Assembly (NCBI RefSeq): GCF_004342025.1
Contig: NZ_SLWN01000005.1
Span: 62,001 to 126,000, forward strand
Direction: 5' to 3'
From: Kribbella steppae
Lineage (GTDB): Bacteria > Actinomycetota > Actinomycetes > Propionibacteriales > Kribbellaceae
DNA length: 64,000 nt
In this document: positions 24,714 to 34,600 of the stretch, piece after piece
Layout of the letters: each line of letters starts with the position of its first letter
How positions within the stretch are numbered: the first letter of the stretch is position 1
Position numbers and translations under genes: made by a program
The notes under the pieces: model-generated
The model's database searches: none
What the model saw: the letters and a program-made list of their open reading frames with translations, nothing else
Told to the model about the DNA's origin: nothing

Positions 24714-26240
24714 TCACAGGCTGCCCCACTGGTGTAGGAGGAGGCCGGGCCAGACGCCGAGCAGGACGGTGAGCGCGATCAGCGGCGCCCAGGTGATGAG
24801 CTCGATCCGGCTCAGGTCGACCGCGAAGGCCGCGGACGGATGCTCGGCGGGATCACCCTGGCAAAGGTTGCGGACCAGGCGGAGGAAGTACGCGGCGGTC
24901 AGCACGGTCCCGAGGCCGGCGATCACCATGAACACCAGATAAGTTGTCCGGGGCAACAGATCACTGGGGTCGTACGCACCGAGCAGGACCAGCATCTCGC
25001 CCCAGAACCCGGCCAGCCCGGGCAATCCGAGCGACGCCAGGCAGGCGAACGTCAGCAGCGCACCGATCCGCGGCAACCGGGCATACAGTGCCCGCCCGAT
25101 CGTCCGCAGGTCGCTGGTGTCGTGCCGATCCTTGATGGCACCGGCCAGGAAGAACAGCAGTCCGGTGATGATCCCGTGCGCGATGTTCGCGAACAGCGCG
25201 CCCCGCAGCCCGGCCGGCGACAGCGTCGCGATGCCGAGCACGATGAAACCCATGTGACCGACGCTCGAGTACGCGATCAGCCGCTTCACATCGGTCTGCG
25301 CCAGGCACGCCAGCGACCCGGCGATGATCGCCACGACGGAGAAACCGGCCAGGTACGGCGCGATCGTGACAGTCGCATCGGGCAGCACCGGGACCAGGAT
25401 CCGGATCAGGCCGTAGGTACCGAGTTTCAGCAGCACGCCCGCCAGCAGGACCGACCCGACCGTCGGCGCCTTCGCGTGCGCGTCCGGCAACCAGATGTGC
25501 AACGGCCACAGCGGCACCTTCACCGCGAGGCCGACCGCGATCAGCACCGCTGCGGCGAGTGGCACCCCGTGTCCGCCGAGCACCGGCGAGTTGGTCAGCC
25601 GGACGATGTCGAACGTCCCCGCCTCCCGGTACACGAGCAGGAACCCGAGCAGCATCAGCGCCGAGCCGAGCACGGTCATCAGCACGAAGGTCAGCGCGGC
25701 CCGCTTGCGGCCGGCCGGGTCGTGGTCGTCACCCCAGATGTCGATGACCAGCCACATCGGGATCAGCACGATCTCGAAGCAGAGGAAGAACAGCACCAGG
25801 TCCATCGCCGAGAAGGTGCCGATCACGCCGGCCTCGATCACCAGCAGCAGCGCGATCAGCGACCGGGTCCGGCCGACCCGCGGCGTGATCTTCAACGAGT
25901 ACAGGCAGCACAGGAACACCAGCAGCGCGGTCAGCACGATCAGCGGCATCGAGATCGAGTCCACTCCGACATGGAACCGCACGCCGAGAGAGGGAATCCA
26001 CGGCACGTTCGTCACCGCTTGCAGCGGCCGGACGTCCTCGCCGAGCACCTCGTCCAGCAGGTTCGTGTACGCGAACCAGCCCCCGGTGGGCCAGAGCAAC
26101 AGCGACCCGATCAGCACCAGCCCCGAGATCACCGAGCCGTACAGCGCCGCCAGCCGATCCCCGATCGCGGCCGGAACCGCCCACAACGCAAGGGCCGCCA
26201 GCAGAGGCAACGCAAGAATCCCCAGCAAGATCGCGCTCAT
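24714..26240 (-). CDS. nuoM: NADH-quinone oxidoreductase subunit M
   Basis: Start set at ATG 26238-26240, which overlaps the nuoL stop by 4 bases; it gives 508 residues. Antiporter-like features are present: the Glu in LFFLCFEIVLIPMWLVIDIWG, the Lys/His helix VKVPLWPLHIWLPDAH, and the LIAYSSVGHMGF helix. It forms part of the complex I proton-pumping arm in the cytoplasmic membrane. Confidence 0.95.
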   Translation of the reverse strand: MSAILLGILALPLLAALALWAVPAAIGDRLAALYGSVISGLVLIGSLLLWPTGGWFAYTNLLDEVLGEDVRPLQAVTNVPWIPSLGVRFHVGVDSISMPLIVLTALLVFLCCLYSLKITPRVGRTRSLIALLLVIEAGVIGTFSAMDLVLFFLCFEIVLIPMWLVIDIWGDDHDPAGRKRAALTFVLMTVLGSALMLLGFLLVYREAGTFDIVRLTNSPVLGGHGVPLAAAVLIAVGLAVKVPLWPLHIWLPDAHAKAPTVGSVLLAGVLLKLGTYGLIRILVPVLPDATVTIAPYLAGFSVVAIIAGSLACLAQTDVKRLIAYSSVGHMGFIVLGIATLSPAGLRGALFANIAHGIITGLLFFLAGAIKDRHDTSDLRTIGRALYARLPRIGALLTFACLASLGLPGLAGFWGEMLVLLGAYDPSDLLPRTTYLVFMVIAGLGTVLTAAYFLRLVRNLCQGDPAEHPSAAFAVDLSRIELITWAPLIALTVLLGVWPGLLLHQWGSL

Positions 26241-28000
26241 GAGCCGATCACCCCGGCAAGCACCGCGAGCACGACCACGCCAACGACCGCCGCAGTCAAG
26301 TACGTCTGCACATTCCCGGTCTGCAAGCGCCGGAACCCTTGCGACGCCAAGGTCCCGGTCCGACCGACCGCACGCACATAAGCCCCGACCACATCCTGAT
26401 CCCCCGCGACCGTCAGCCGCGCGAGCCACCGCACCGGTACGGCGAACATCCGGTGGTACAGGGTGTCGACGCCGAACTCACGCTCCAGCACCTTCGGCCG
26501 CGGATCCGCTCCCCGCGACCACAACGAGTACGCCGGAAGCGCTCCGAGCAACGCGAGCACAGTCGTCACCAACCCGACGATCCAGTTCAGATGTACGCCG
26601 TCGACGTACCCGAGAACGACCGAAGCGATGGCGAGCAGGACCAACGGCGACAGCATCACCCACGGCGCGTCGCGGAGCTTGGAACTGTCGGGCTCCTCGA
26701 GGTCGGCCATCGGGTCGTCGTCCTCGAAGGCCCCCATCGCGCCGGCGAGCGCGGGCGTCCGGAAGAACACCCACAACCACAACCGCACGCAGTAGAACGC
26801 GGTCATCGCCGCGGTCAGGCACACCGATACCAGCACGACCCATCCAATGACCGAACCGTCTCGCGCGTGCTCCCAGGCCGCCTCGACCACCGCGTCCTTC
26901 GAGAAGAACCCGGCGAACCCAGGTACGCCGGCCAACGACGCGAGACCGACCGTCATGGTGGCGAACGTGACCGGCAACGCCTTACGCAACCGGCCCCGAC
27001 GCGTGTAGCGACGCAGTACGACGAACGCCGCACTACCGACCTGGTGGAGCAGCACGCCGGCACAGAGGAACAGCAGACCCTTGAACGCGGCGTGGGTGAC
27101 CAACTGGAAGAGCCCAGCGTGCCGACCATCCGCCGTACCCAAGGACAGCGCGGAGAACATGATCGCCAGCTGACTCACGGTCGACCAGGCCAGCACGCGC
27201 TTCACCTCGACCGCGGCCATCGCACACAGCGCGGCGAACAGCATCGTCACCGAGGCGACGATCGCCAGCACGGTCATGGTGGTCTCGGAGGCGGTGAAGA
27301 GGTCGTACAGGCGGGCGATCAGGAAGACGCCGGCGGCAACCATCGTCGCGGCGTGGATCAGCGCGCTGACCGGGCTCGGGCCGGGCATCGCGTCCGGCAA
27401 CCAGGTCTGCAACGGGACCTGGGCCGACTTGCCGACCACGCCGACCAGAAGAAGCAGTGTGCCGGTAGTCAGGACGCCTGGGGAGATCTGGCTGGGGTCG
27501 AGTTCGGAGATCCGGAAGGTACCGGCGCCGACGCCGAGGACGAAGATGCCGAACAGGAAGCCGACATCGCCGAGTCGGGTCATCAGGAACGCCTTGACCG
27601 CGCCGGAGCGGGCGTCGCGGCGCTCCCAGTAGTGCCCGATCAGCAGATACGAGCAGGCGCCCATCACCTCCCACCCGATCAGCAGCAGGAACAGGCTGTC
27701 CGCGACCACGACCATCACCATCGCCGCGGTGAACAGGGTGACGAGAGCGTGGTACGACGCCGGACGCTGATGCAGGTAGCCGACCGAGTAGACCTGGACG
27801 CAGGTCGCGATCACTCCGACGACCGCGAGCATCAGGACGGTGAGGTCGTCGGTGCGTACGGCGAAGCCGATGGTGAGATCGCCGACGGACGAGTTCAGGA
27901 AGCTGGTCTGATCGGGCTCAGCGCCGGACAGCAGACCGGCCATGAGGACGACGAGCAGGGAGAAGCCGACGCCGATCACGCGCCAGGCGGTCGCGATCAC
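26237..28000 (-). CDS. nuoL: NADH-quinone oxidoreductase subunit L
   Basis: The 587-residue protein starts at GTG in a GTGA overlap with nuoK. It has the antiporter core with Glu in [34 protein letters not shown], and [16 protein letters not shown]-terminal extension after residue 480 ends in a final membrane helix, consistent with the lateral helix region though shorter than in E. coli (613). It is the distal proton pump of complex I. Confidence 0.95.
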   Translation of the reverse strand: MIATAWRVIGVGFSLLVVLMAGLLSGAEPDQTSFLNSSVGDLTIGFAVRTDDLTVLMLAVVGVIATCVQVYSVGYLHQRPASYHALVTLFTAAMVMVVVADSLFLLLIGWEVMGACSYLLIGHYWERRDARSGAVKAFLMTRLGDVGFLFGIFVLGVGAGTFRISELDPSQISPGVLTTGTLLLLVGVVGKSAQVPLQTWLPDAMPGPSPVSALIHAATMVAAGVFLIARLYDLFTASETTMTVLAIVASVTMLFAALCAMAAVEVKRVLAWSTVSQLAIMFSALSLGTADGRHAGLFQLVTHAAFKGLLFLCAGVLLHQVGSAAFVVLRRYTRRGRLRKALPVTFATMTVGLASLAGVPGFAGFFSKDAVVEAAWEHARDGSVIGWVVLVSVCLTAAMTAFYCVRLWLWVFFRTPALAGAMGAFEDDDPMADLEEPDSSKLRDAPWVMLSPLVLLAIASVVLGYVDGVHLNWIVGLVTTVLALLGALPAYSLWSRGADPRPKVLEREFGVDTLYHRMFAVPVRWLARLTVAGDQDVVGAYVRAVGRTGTLASQGFRRLQTGNVQTYLTAAVVGVVVLAVLAGVIGS

Positions 28001-28323
28001 GTGGCCGCACCCTTCTCCTGCTCGACCAGGTCACGCGCCGCGTCCGCGTCGACATGACCGTGGCCGCGGAAGAGCAGCAGCACGATCGCGAGGCCGAGCC
28101 CGATCTCGGCCGCCGCCAGCGTGATCACGAAGATCGCCAGCGTCTGGCCGGTCGCGAGGCCGTCGAGCCGCCAGGCGTCGAAGGCGACCAGGTTGAGGTT
28201 CACCGCGTTGAGCATCAGCTCGAAGGAGATCAGCAGCGTGATCGCGTTGCGCCGCGCGAGTACGCCGTACACGCCGATGCAGAACAATGCGACCGCCAGC
28301 AGCAGCGGAAGAACCAACGGCAT
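27997..28323 (-). CDS. nuoK: NADH-quinone oxidoreductase subunit K
   Basis: A 108-residue, three-helix protein of normal length. Both intramembrane glutamates expected for proton transfer are visible, in [17 protein letters not shown] and [13 protein letters not shown]. It lies one base after the nuoJ stop and is coupled to nuoL. Confidence 0.95.
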   Translation of the reverse strand: MPLVLPLLLAVALFCIGVYGVLARRNAITLLISFELMLNAVNLNLVAFDAWRLDGLATGQTLAIFVITLAAAEIGLGLAIVLLLFRGHGHVDADAARDLVEQEKGAAT

Positions 28324-28324
28324 C

Positions 28325-28825
28325 TCAGTCCTCCTCCGTCTTCTTCCGCTGGGACAAGGCGATCGCTCCGATCAACGCTGCCAGCAGGAGGACGGACAGA
28401 ACTTCGAACGGAAGCACCCAGGTCTTGAAGATCGCGGTGCCGATGGCTTCCGCGGACCCGTCGGGCACCGGCTTGATCTTCTCGTTGCCGAAGGCAAGCA
28501 CCACGCCGGCGCCGAGGATCAGCGCCAGGACGCCGGCCACCGCCGCCGCGAACGGGCTGCGGCCAGTGGTCACGGTGGGCAGCGGATTGGTCGGCGCCTT
28601 GGTGAGCATCAGGGCGAAGAGGACCAGTACGACGATCGCGCCGACGTACACCAGGATCTGCACGAGCGCGACGAACTCGGCGTGCAGGACGCCGAAGCAG
28701 CCCGCGACCGCACCGAGCGCGACGACCAGCCACAGAGCGGCATGGACGATGCGACGGGAAGTGACGACGATGACGGAAGCGATGAGGGCGACTGCTCCGG
28801 CAACGCTGAAGAGTGCAGTGGTCAC
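28325..28825 (-). CDS. nuoJ: NADH-quinone oxidoreductase subunit J
   Basis: The 166-residue protein has five hydrophobic helices. The conserved pattern [22 protein letters not shown] marks the pi-bulge helix TM3 of NuoJ, with its Tyr-Val-Gly-Ala-Ile. It starts at GTG overlapping the nuoI stop. Confidence 0.94.
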   Translation of the reverse strand: MTTALFSVAGAVALIASVIVVTSRRIVHAALWLVVALGAVAGCFGVLHAEFVALVQILVYVGAIVVLVLFALMLTKAPTNPLPTVTTGRSPFAAAVAGVLALILGAGVVLAFGNEKIKPVPDGSAEAIGTAIFKTWVLPFEVLSVLLLAALIGAIALSQRKKTEED

Positions 28826-29352
28826 GCCTCATCCTCCGAGGAGGTGACCGTCTCCGAGGAAGTGACCGCCTCCGGGGCCGGCGTGACTGTGGGTCCTGGG
28901 TCGATCGGCTGCGGTGCCGGGACGGTCCACATCCAGTCGCGGAGGCGGTCCTTCTCGTGGGTCAGGTTGCGGATGTCGGTCTCGGCGTACTCGAACTCCG
29001 GCGACCAGAACAGCGCGTCGAACGGGCAGGCCTCGATGCAGATCCCGCAGTACATGCACAGGCTGAAGTCGATGGCGAACCGGTCCAGCACGTTTCGGCT
29101 GCGTTCGCGGGCCTGCTCACCGACCGACGGCGCGGTCTCGGTGTGCGAGTCGATGTAGATGCACCAGCTCGGGCACTCCCGGGCGCACAGCATGCAGGAG
29201 GTGCAGTTCTCCTCCAGCAGCGCGATCACGCCCCGGCTCCGCGGTGGCAACTCCGGCTGGACATCGGGGTACTGCTCGGTGACGGAGCGGCGGGCCAGCG
29301 TCTTGGCGGTGACCTTCAGCCCCTCGATCAACCCCTTGCCAGGTATGCCCAC
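28822..29352 (-). CDS. nuoI: NADH-quinone oxidoreductase subunit I (2x[4Fe-4S])
   Basis: The 176-residue ferredoxin-like subunit carries two complete [4Fe-4S] motifs, [12 protein letters not shown] and [12 protein letters not shown], which hold clusters N6a/N6b between the hydrophilic and membrane arms. The C-terminus is a Glu/Thr-rich tail. It begins the nuoI-J-K-L-M-N run; nothing upstream within 70 bases belongs to complex I. Confidence 0.95.
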   Translation of the reverse strand: MGIPGKGLIEGLKVTAKTLARRSVTEQYPDVQPELPPRSRGVIALLEENCTSCMLCARECPSWCIYIDSHTETAPSVGEQARERSRNVLDRFAIDFSLCMYCGICIEACPFDALFWSPEFEYAETDIRNLTHEKDRLRDWMWTVPAPQPIDPGPTVTPAPEAVTSSETVTSSEDEA

Positions 29353-29427
29353 GTCTCCTCCTCCCGTCAGTAGGACCCTGCAAGCAGGACACTAGTCGGT
29401 TCCGGCTCAAACTGGCGCGACCCGAGG

Positions 29428-30192
29428 TCAGAGTTCGCGCTCCAGGCGGGCGGCAACCTGCCGGTATCGGCTGACCGGTATCAGGTGAACGCCGTTGAAG
29501 GCCCCCGAGTCACGGATCTTCAGGATCAGCTCACACGCGTGGTCGACGCCGGCGTCCCGATCCCGGTCCACCGCCTCGATCAGGGCGTCCGGGATGCTGA
29601 GCTGCGGCAGGGCCGCCAGGTTGTGGGCCATCTTCGCGCTTGCCAGCACCATCACCCCGGCGTACACGGGGATGTCCAGTACGACGCTGTCTCGCCAGCG
29701 GAGCAGCTCGTCCAGGTCGTAGCTGACCTGGACGTACAGGAAGTCGGCCTCGGCCTTCCACCGCGGCACCGGCCGCAGCCGGGTCGCCGCGCCGACCTGG
29801 AACGGGTTGCACCCCGGGTACGACGTACCGCGCGCCTGCTCGATCATCGTCCGCACGGTCAGCTGGCTGGTCCGCGCACCCTCGGCCGGGTCGTCGCCGT
29901 GCACGAACAGGAACTGCTCGACGCCGTACGCCGCCGCGGTGAGCAGGTCGCGGCGGAAACCGAGCAGGTTCCGGTCCCGGGAGTTGAGGCAGGCGATCCC
30001 GCGCGACCCCATCGCCTGCACCTCGTTCGCGACCGCCACACTCGACACGGTCGCCCGCCCGATGTGGTTGTCCGGGATCAGGAACGCGTCCGCGATCGGA
30101 CTCATCACACCGATCTGGTGCCGCACCTTCTTCAGGTCCGGCCGCGTCGGCGGCTCCACCTCACACACCAGTTCGAAACCGTCCACAGCCAT
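29428..30192 (-). CDS. Methylenetetrahydrofolate reductase-like protein
   Basis: This 254-residue protein has a MetF-like TIM barrel: a start with FELVCEVEPP (catalytic Glu region), a Asp-Asn-His segment IPDNHIGRA, and a central LFVHGDDP that resembles the flavin/folate-binding LTGDHP of MetF. It is shorter than MetF (about 296) and diverged, so it may act on a different C1 carrier or be a flavoprotein of unknown role. It sits between nuoI and rph on the same strand with its own gap of 31 bases to rph. Confidence 0.75.
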   Translation of the reverse strand: MAVDGFELVCEVEPPTRPDLKKVRHQIGVMSPIADAFLIPDNHIGRATVSSVAVANEVQAMGSRGIACLNSRDRNLLGFRRDLLTAAAYGVEQFLFVHGDDPAEGARTSQLTVRTMIEQARGTSYPGCNPFQVGAATRLRPVPRWKAEADFLYVQVSYDLDELLRWRDSVVLDIPVYAGVMVLASAKMAHNLAALPQLSIPDALIEAVDRDRDAGVDHACELILKIRDSGAFNGVHLIPVSRYRQVAARLEREL

Positions 30193-30223
30193 CCCCCGAC
30201 CCTACTGAACTCGCTGGGGTCGG

Positions 30224-32833
30224 TCAGGGCAGGATCTCGACGTACCCGTCGGTTCCGTGTACGCGGATCCGTTGCCCGTCCCGGATCAGCCGGGTGGCAT
30301 CAACCACACCGACGACGGCCGGCAAGCCGTACTCCCGGGCGATCACTGCGCCATGGGTCATCTGGCCGCCCACCTCCGTCACCAGGCCCGTGATCGCGAC
30401 GAACAGGGGCGACCAGCTGGGGTCGGTGTGGGCCGTGACCAGAATGTCGCCCGCTTCGAGATCGGCCTGCTCCATATCGAGAATGACGCGGGCCCTGCCC
30501 TCGATGGTGCCGCCGGAGACCGGCAGGCCGATCAGGGCACCGGCCGGCACGTCGTCGCGCCGGTACGCGCCGACGATGGCCTCGCCGTCAGAGGTGAGTA
30601 CCCGGGGCGGCGTGAGCGCGTGGTACGACCGGAACGCGTCCTTGCGTTGCTGGATGAGCTGGTCGTCCACCTGGTGGGTGCGCACGACGTCGTGGAGCTC
30701 TTCGAACGTGAGGTAGAAGATGTCCTCCTTCTCGGGGAGCACGCCGGCCTGCACGAGGCGCCCGGCCTCTTCCAGCAGGGCCTTCTTGTAGACGAAGTAG
30801 CGGCTGATGATGTTGTACTTCGGGTACTCCCGGTAGCCGATGAAGGTCCGGACCCGGTCGATCATCCGTTGGGTCTCGTCGGCCTTCTGCTCCCCGTCCG
30901 GCAATGCCCGCAGACGCTCGAGCAGTTCCTGTTGCTTGTTCTGCGCCTCCTGGCGCCCCTGCTCGAAGCGCCGCTGGGCGGCGCCCGGTTCGAAGAGCTT
31001 GATGTTGTCGAGGATCAGCGGCACGAGCGTGGCGGGCCGTTCGCTCCAGCGTGGCCTGGTGATGTCGATCTCGCCGACGCAGCGCATGCCGTACCGGTCG
31101 AGGTAGGCCTCGATGGCATCGCGCGCTTCGGTCCCGCCCGCGACCTTCGGCAGCTTGTCCAGGAAGTCCGCGTCATCGACGCCCTGCAGGAACGCCACCA
31201 CCTCCGGATGCGGGCGGATCACGTCGGCGACGTCGAGCAGCGCCAGGCCCATCTCCGACGTGACGTTGTTGGGAGCGGACAGCGTGAGCGTGTCGGCCGC
31301 GTTCTTCTCGCCCAGCCATTCCTGCAGCTGGTCGTTGAGCCACCAGGTGGCCTCCATTCCCGCCATGATCGCCTGCATGTTCAGGGGATCACCGAGGACT
31401 CGCTTGTGCTCCTGGAAGGCCTCCAGCAGGAAGTCGAACAGCGCCGGCCCGGTCAACGTCGCGATGTCGCGCCGCAGGGAGGCGATGGACGCCTGACTGC
31501 GCTCGATCAGCCCGGTGACGATGGCCGGATCGGTCTCGAGCGAGGCGGACGCGCCGCGGACCGGTGGCCCACCGGGACCCTGGGCGGGCCCTGCCTCAGG
31601 GAGAGTCGGGAGGAAGTCACCGCGATCGATGACGGTCTCCACCGCGTCCCTCATCAGCAGATCGGATTTCCCCGCGACGTCCAGGAAGCCGGCGCGGCGG
31701 GCCGGCGAGGCCACCAGCGCAGTGGCGTCGACGAACAGCCTCCCGCCGGCCTCGAGCATCGGCGCCATGGCCGTCAGCTGCCACATGGAGATGCCCAGCG
31801 GCTTCATCGGGTCGGTCATCATCTGCTGGTGGCCGACGGACAGGTAGACGTGGTTCTCCTGGTCGCCGGTCTCGGGGATCGGGAACAGGGTGGTGATCGG
31901 CCGGCTCTGAACGATCTGGAAATCGTCGTCGACCAGGCACCATTCGATGTCCTGCGGGCGGCCGAAATGCGCCTCGATCCGCCGCCCGAGTTGCACGAGC
32001 CGCACGACCTGCGCATCAGTCAGCGCCGGCTGCACCTGCTCCTGCGGGTCGATCGCCAGTACCTCCGTTCCGCCGGTCGGCAGAGCGTGAATGGCGAGCA
32101 TCTTGGCGGCGACCGTCTTGGCGATGACCTCGCCGTCGCGCACCTTGAAGACGTCCGGGTTCACCAGGCCGGAGACCAAGGCCTCGCCGAGGCCGAAGCC
32201 GGCGTCCACGGCGGCGACCTTCCGGTTGCCCGTGACGGGGTCGGCCGTGAACAGGATGCCGGCCGCCTGCGAGAAGACCATCTGCTGCACGACCACGGCC
32301 ATGGTGACCGACCGGTGGTCGAAGCCGTTCCGCAGGCGGTAGGTCACCGCCCGCTCGGTGAACAGCGACGCCCAGCACCGGCTGACGTGCTGGAGGATCG
32401 CCGCCGGACCAACGACGTTCAGGTAGGTATCCTGCTGGCCCGCGAACGAGGCCGTCGGCAGGTCCTCTGCCGTCGCGCTGGATCGGACGGCGTACGCCGC
32501 TTGCTCGCCGACTCGTGCGAGCGCGTCGGTGACCGCGGCCGCCAACTCGTCGGGGATGGCGACCCCTTCGAGCGTCTGACGGATCTCCGCGCTGAGCGCG
32601 CCGATCGCCTCCCGGTCGTCCGGGTTCAGGCGCGACAGCTGATCGAGCCGATCGTCGATCGACGGCGCTTCCGCCATGATCCGCCGGAAGGCGTCCGTCG
32701 TCACGCAGAAGCCGGCCGGCACGCGGATGCCTTCGATCCGCGACAACTCCCCCAGGTGCGCGCCCTTGCCGCCAACGACCGCGACCTGCCGCTCGTCAAC
32801 CTCCTGAAGATCCAGCACGTACTGCGCGATCAC
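30224..32833 (-). CDS. rph: Rifampin phosphotransferase (PEP-synthase-like)
   Basis: Start set at GTG 32831-32833 because GGAGG lies seven bases upstream; the product is 869 residues, the usual Rph length. The order is an N-terminal ATP-grasp domain (1-320, with VVGGKGAHLGELSRI and YAVRSSATAEDLP), a central rifamycin-binding domain, and a C-terminal swivelling His domain with GGQMTHGAVIAREYG, where His827 is the phospho-carrier. The enzyme uses ATP to phosphorylate the ansa chain of rifamycins. A perfect-looking RAE lies upstream. A plain PEP synthase is the alternative but lacks the RAE and is shorter in its central part. Confidence 0.88.
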   Translation of the reverse strand: MIAQYVLDLQEVDERQVAVVGGKGAHLGELSRIEGIRVPAGFCVTTDAFRRIMAEAPSIDDRLDQLSRLNPDDREAIGALSAEIRQTLEGVAIPDELAAAVTDALARVGEQAAYAVRSSATAEDLPTASFAGQQDTYLNVVGPAAILQHVSRCWASLFTERAVTYRLRNGFDHRSVTMAVVVQQMVFSQAAGILFTADPVTGNRKVAAVDAGFGLGEALVSGLVNPDVFKVRDGEVIAKTVAAKMLAIHALPTGGTEVLAIDPQEQVQPALTDAQVVRLVQLGRRIEAHFGRPQDIEWCLVDDDFQIVQSRPITTLFPIPETGDQENHVYLSVGHQQMMTDPMKPLGISMWQLTAMAPMLEAGGRLFVDATALVASPARRAGFLDVAGKSDLLMRDAVETVIDRGDFLPTLPEAGPAQGPGGPPVRGASASLETDPAIVTGLIERSQASIASLRRDIATLTGPALFDFLLEAFQEHKRVLGDPLNMQAIMAGMEATWWLNDQLQEWLGEKNAADTLTLSAPNNVTSEMGLALLDVADVIRPHPEVVAFLQGVDDADFLDKLPKVAGGTEARDAIEAYLDRYGMRCVGEIDITRPRWSERPATLVPLILDNIKLFEPGAAQRRFEQGRQEAQNKQQELLERLRALPDGEQKADETQRMIDRVRTFIGYREYPKYNIISRYFVYKKALLEEAGRLVQAGVLPEKEDIFYLTFEELHDVVRTHQVDDQLIQQRKDAFRSYHALTPPRVLTSDGEAIVGAYRRDDVPAGALIGLPVSGGTIEGRARVILDMEQADLEAGDILVTAHTDPSWSPLFVAITGLVTEVGGQMTHGAVIAREYGLPAVVGVVDATRLIRDGQRIRVHGTDGYVEILP

Positions 32834-32888
32834 TGCGATACCTCCGAGGTAGCCATGCTCCGGTCGGCAATCATGAGGCACCACCCGG

Positions 32889-32906
32889 GCCTTGCCGCAA
32901 GCCCAC
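32889..32906 (-). promoter_or_regulatory. RAE (rifamycin-associated element)
   Basis: On the minus strand GGGCTTGCGGCAAGGCCC, an interrupted inverted repeat 56 bases before the rph start, matches the known RAE of actinomycete rifamycin-inactivation genes in 18 of 19 positions. It predicts rifamycin-inducible expression. Confidence 0.85.
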
Positions 32907-32924
32907 CAGTGCGCTATAACCTGA

Positions 32925-32958
32925 AAATGCAAGGAGATCCTTCTCCTTGCATTTTCTT
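32925..32958 (-). terminator. Intrinsic terminator after the ECF42 sigma gene
   Basis: Perfect 15-base arms (32925-32939 and 32944-32958) around a 4-base loop. The outer part is AAAA/TTTT, which gives a U-tract on the minus strand, 28 bases past the sigma stop codon. It also insulates the rph promoter. Confidence 0.85.
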
Positions 32959-32985
32959 TTGCCGTCCGCCGCGAAGGTCGTCCGG

Positions 32986-34200
32986 CTAGAGAGGCCTCAG
33001 CCGGGCGCGGAGGAAGTCTTGCTCGGTCTGGTTGGTGGTGAGGTCGAGGGCGGCTTGGTAGGCGGCGCGGGCCTCGGGGCGGCGGTCGAGACGGACCAGC
33101 AGGTCGGCCCGGATTGCGTGGAAGAGGTAGTAGGAGCCGAGGTCCAGGTCGTCGATCAGGTCGAGCGCGGCTGACGGACCGTCCACCTCAGCGAGCGCTA
33201 CAGCTCGGTTGAGGGCGACGACGGGGCTCGGCGCGATCACGAGCAGGTGGTCGTAGAGCTGGAGGATCTGCCGCCAGTCCGTCTCGGCGGCGGTCGCCGC
33301 ATCACTGTGTACGGCGTTGATCGCGGCCTGGAGCTGGTACGGGCCGGGCTGGTTGCGGCGGAGGCAGCGTCGTACCAACTCCTGGCCTTCGGCAATCAAG
33401 GTGTGGTCCCACAGCGCTCGGTCCTGGTCGGCGAGCAGGACCAGTGAGCCGTCGGATTGCACGCGGGCCGGACGGCGGGACGCTTGCAGGAGCATCAGGG
33501 CGAGCAGGCCCACGGCCTCGGGTTCGTCGGGCATGAGCTCGACCAGCAGCCGGCCGAGGCGGATCGCCTCCGCGCAGAGTTCGTCGCGGACGAGGGCTTC
33601 GCCGGACGAAGCGGCGTACCCCTCGTTGAAGATCAGGTAGACGACGGCCAGGACACCGCGGACGCGCTCGGGCAGGTCGGCCTCGTACGGCACCCGGTAC
33701 GGGATCCCGGCGGCGCGGATCTTCGCCTTCGCGCGGACCAGCCGCTGCGCCATCGTCGGCTCCGGCACCAGGAACGCGTGCGCGATCTCGGCCGTGGTGA
33801 GCCCGCCGAGCATCCGCAGAGTCAGGGCGACGCGGACGTTGAGCGCTAGGGCCGGGTGGCAGCAGGTGAAGATCAGCCGGAGGCGGTCGTCCTGCACGAC
33901 GCCCTCCTCCACCGGTTCTTCCTCGGCCTGCAGCAACTCGGCCTGCAAGGCCGCCTGGGCATGCTTGTCCGCACGCACCGCCTCACGCCGCAACCGGTCG
34001 ATCGCGCGGTTCCGGGCGGTGGTGATGATCCACCCGGACGGGCTCGGCGGTACGCCGCTCGCCGGCCACTTCTCCACCGCCGCGGCGAACGCATCCTGGA
34101 CGGCGTCCTCCGCGATCTCCAGATCGCCGAACACGCGCGTCAGTACGGCGACCGCCCGCCCGTGCTCGGCCCGGAAGACCCCGGCGATGTCCACACTCAC
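32986..34200 (-). CDS. ECF42-type RNA polymerase sigma factor
   Basis: Start set at GTG 34198-34200, overlapping the stop of the DGPF gene as GTGA; this gives 404 residues. Sigma region 2 (about 8-75) and region 4 (about 110-165, with [20 protein letters not shown]) are followed by a 230-residue C-terminal extension with TPR-like helices and the phrase [15 protein letters not shown] typical of this group. No anti-sigma gene is present. ECF42 factors are linked to DGPF-domain (YCII-related) proteins, as here. Confidence 0.92.
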   Translation of the reverse strand: MSVDIAGVFRAEHGRAVAVLTRVFGDLEIAEDAVQDAFAAAVEKWPASGVPPSPSGWIITTARNRAIDRLRREAVRADKHAQAALQAELLQAEEEPVEEGVVQDDRLRLIFTCCHPALALNVRVALTLRMLGGLTTAEIAHAFLVPEPTMAQRLVRAKAKIRAAGIPYRVPYEADLPERVRGVLAVVYLIFNEGYAASSGEALVRDELCAEAIRLGRLLVELMPDEPEAVGLLALMLLQASRRPARVQSDGSLVLLADQDRALWDHTLIAEGQELVRRCLRRNQPGPYQLQAAINAVHSDAATAAETDWRQILQLYDHLLVIAPSPVVALNRAVALAEVDGPSAALDLIDDLDLGSYYLFHAIRADLLVRLDRRPEARAAYQAALDLTTNQTEQDFLRARLRPL

Positions 34201-34541
34201 GACACGAACGGACGAACTTCTATCGACAGCGGTTCGAGCACCCGGGCCAGCCGCCGCGACCACTCGAGCGCGGCGTCCAGGTCATCCACCTGGATGACGG
34301 TGAAGCCACCGAGGTGCTCCTTGCCCTCAGTGAACGGACCGTCGGTAATCAGCACCTCGTCACCGGACGCCTTTAGCACGGTCGCGGTCTCCGCCGGATG
34401 CAGCCCGGCGGCGAACACCCAGACCCCAGCCGCCTGCATCTCCTCGTTCAACGCATTCAGCTCACGCATGATCGGCTCGAGAAACTCGTCCGAGGGCGGC
34501 GGTCCGTCAGGCTGGTAGATGCTGAGCAGGTACTGGTTCAT
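34197..34541 (-). CDS. DGPF-domain (YCII-related) protein, ECF42 partner
   Basis: A 114-residue protein with [16 protein letters not shown], the DGPF signature at residues 67-70, and an N-terminal [13 protein letters not shown] strand. It is a ferredoxin-like alpha/beta protein whose biochemical role is unknown. It is the first gene of the operon and the expected target of the following sigma factor. GGAGG precedes ATG. Confidence 0.92.
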   Translation of the reverse strand: MNQYLLSIYQPDGPPPSDEFLEPIMRELNALNEEMQAAGVWVFAAGLHPAETATVLKASGDEVLITDGPFTEGKEHLGGFTVIQVDDLDAALEWSRRLARVLEPLSIEVRPFVS

Positions 34542-34571
34542 CTCGACCTCCTGATGAGTGGTGTCACCACC

Positions 34572-34600
34572 TACACGAACGGTCTCATCCCGGATCGACA
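34572..34600 (-). promoter_or_regulatory. Candidate ECF42 promoter
   Basis: On the minus strand TGTCGA (34600-34595) lies about 60 bases before the DGPF start, with CGTG 17 bases further on. TGTCGA is the -35 element I associate with ECF42; the -10 match is weaker. It overlaps the end of the kinase gene. Confidence 0.4.

Noticed and set aside
30257..32989. A 910-codon open frame antisense to rph, and similar long antisense frames elsewhere (24840-26381, 26339-28057, 39100-41049, 49072-51375)
   Set aside because: High-GC codon bias leaves long open frames opposite real genes; these translations are Arg/Gly/His/Asp-rich low-complexity and carry no domain, while the sense strands encode clear families.
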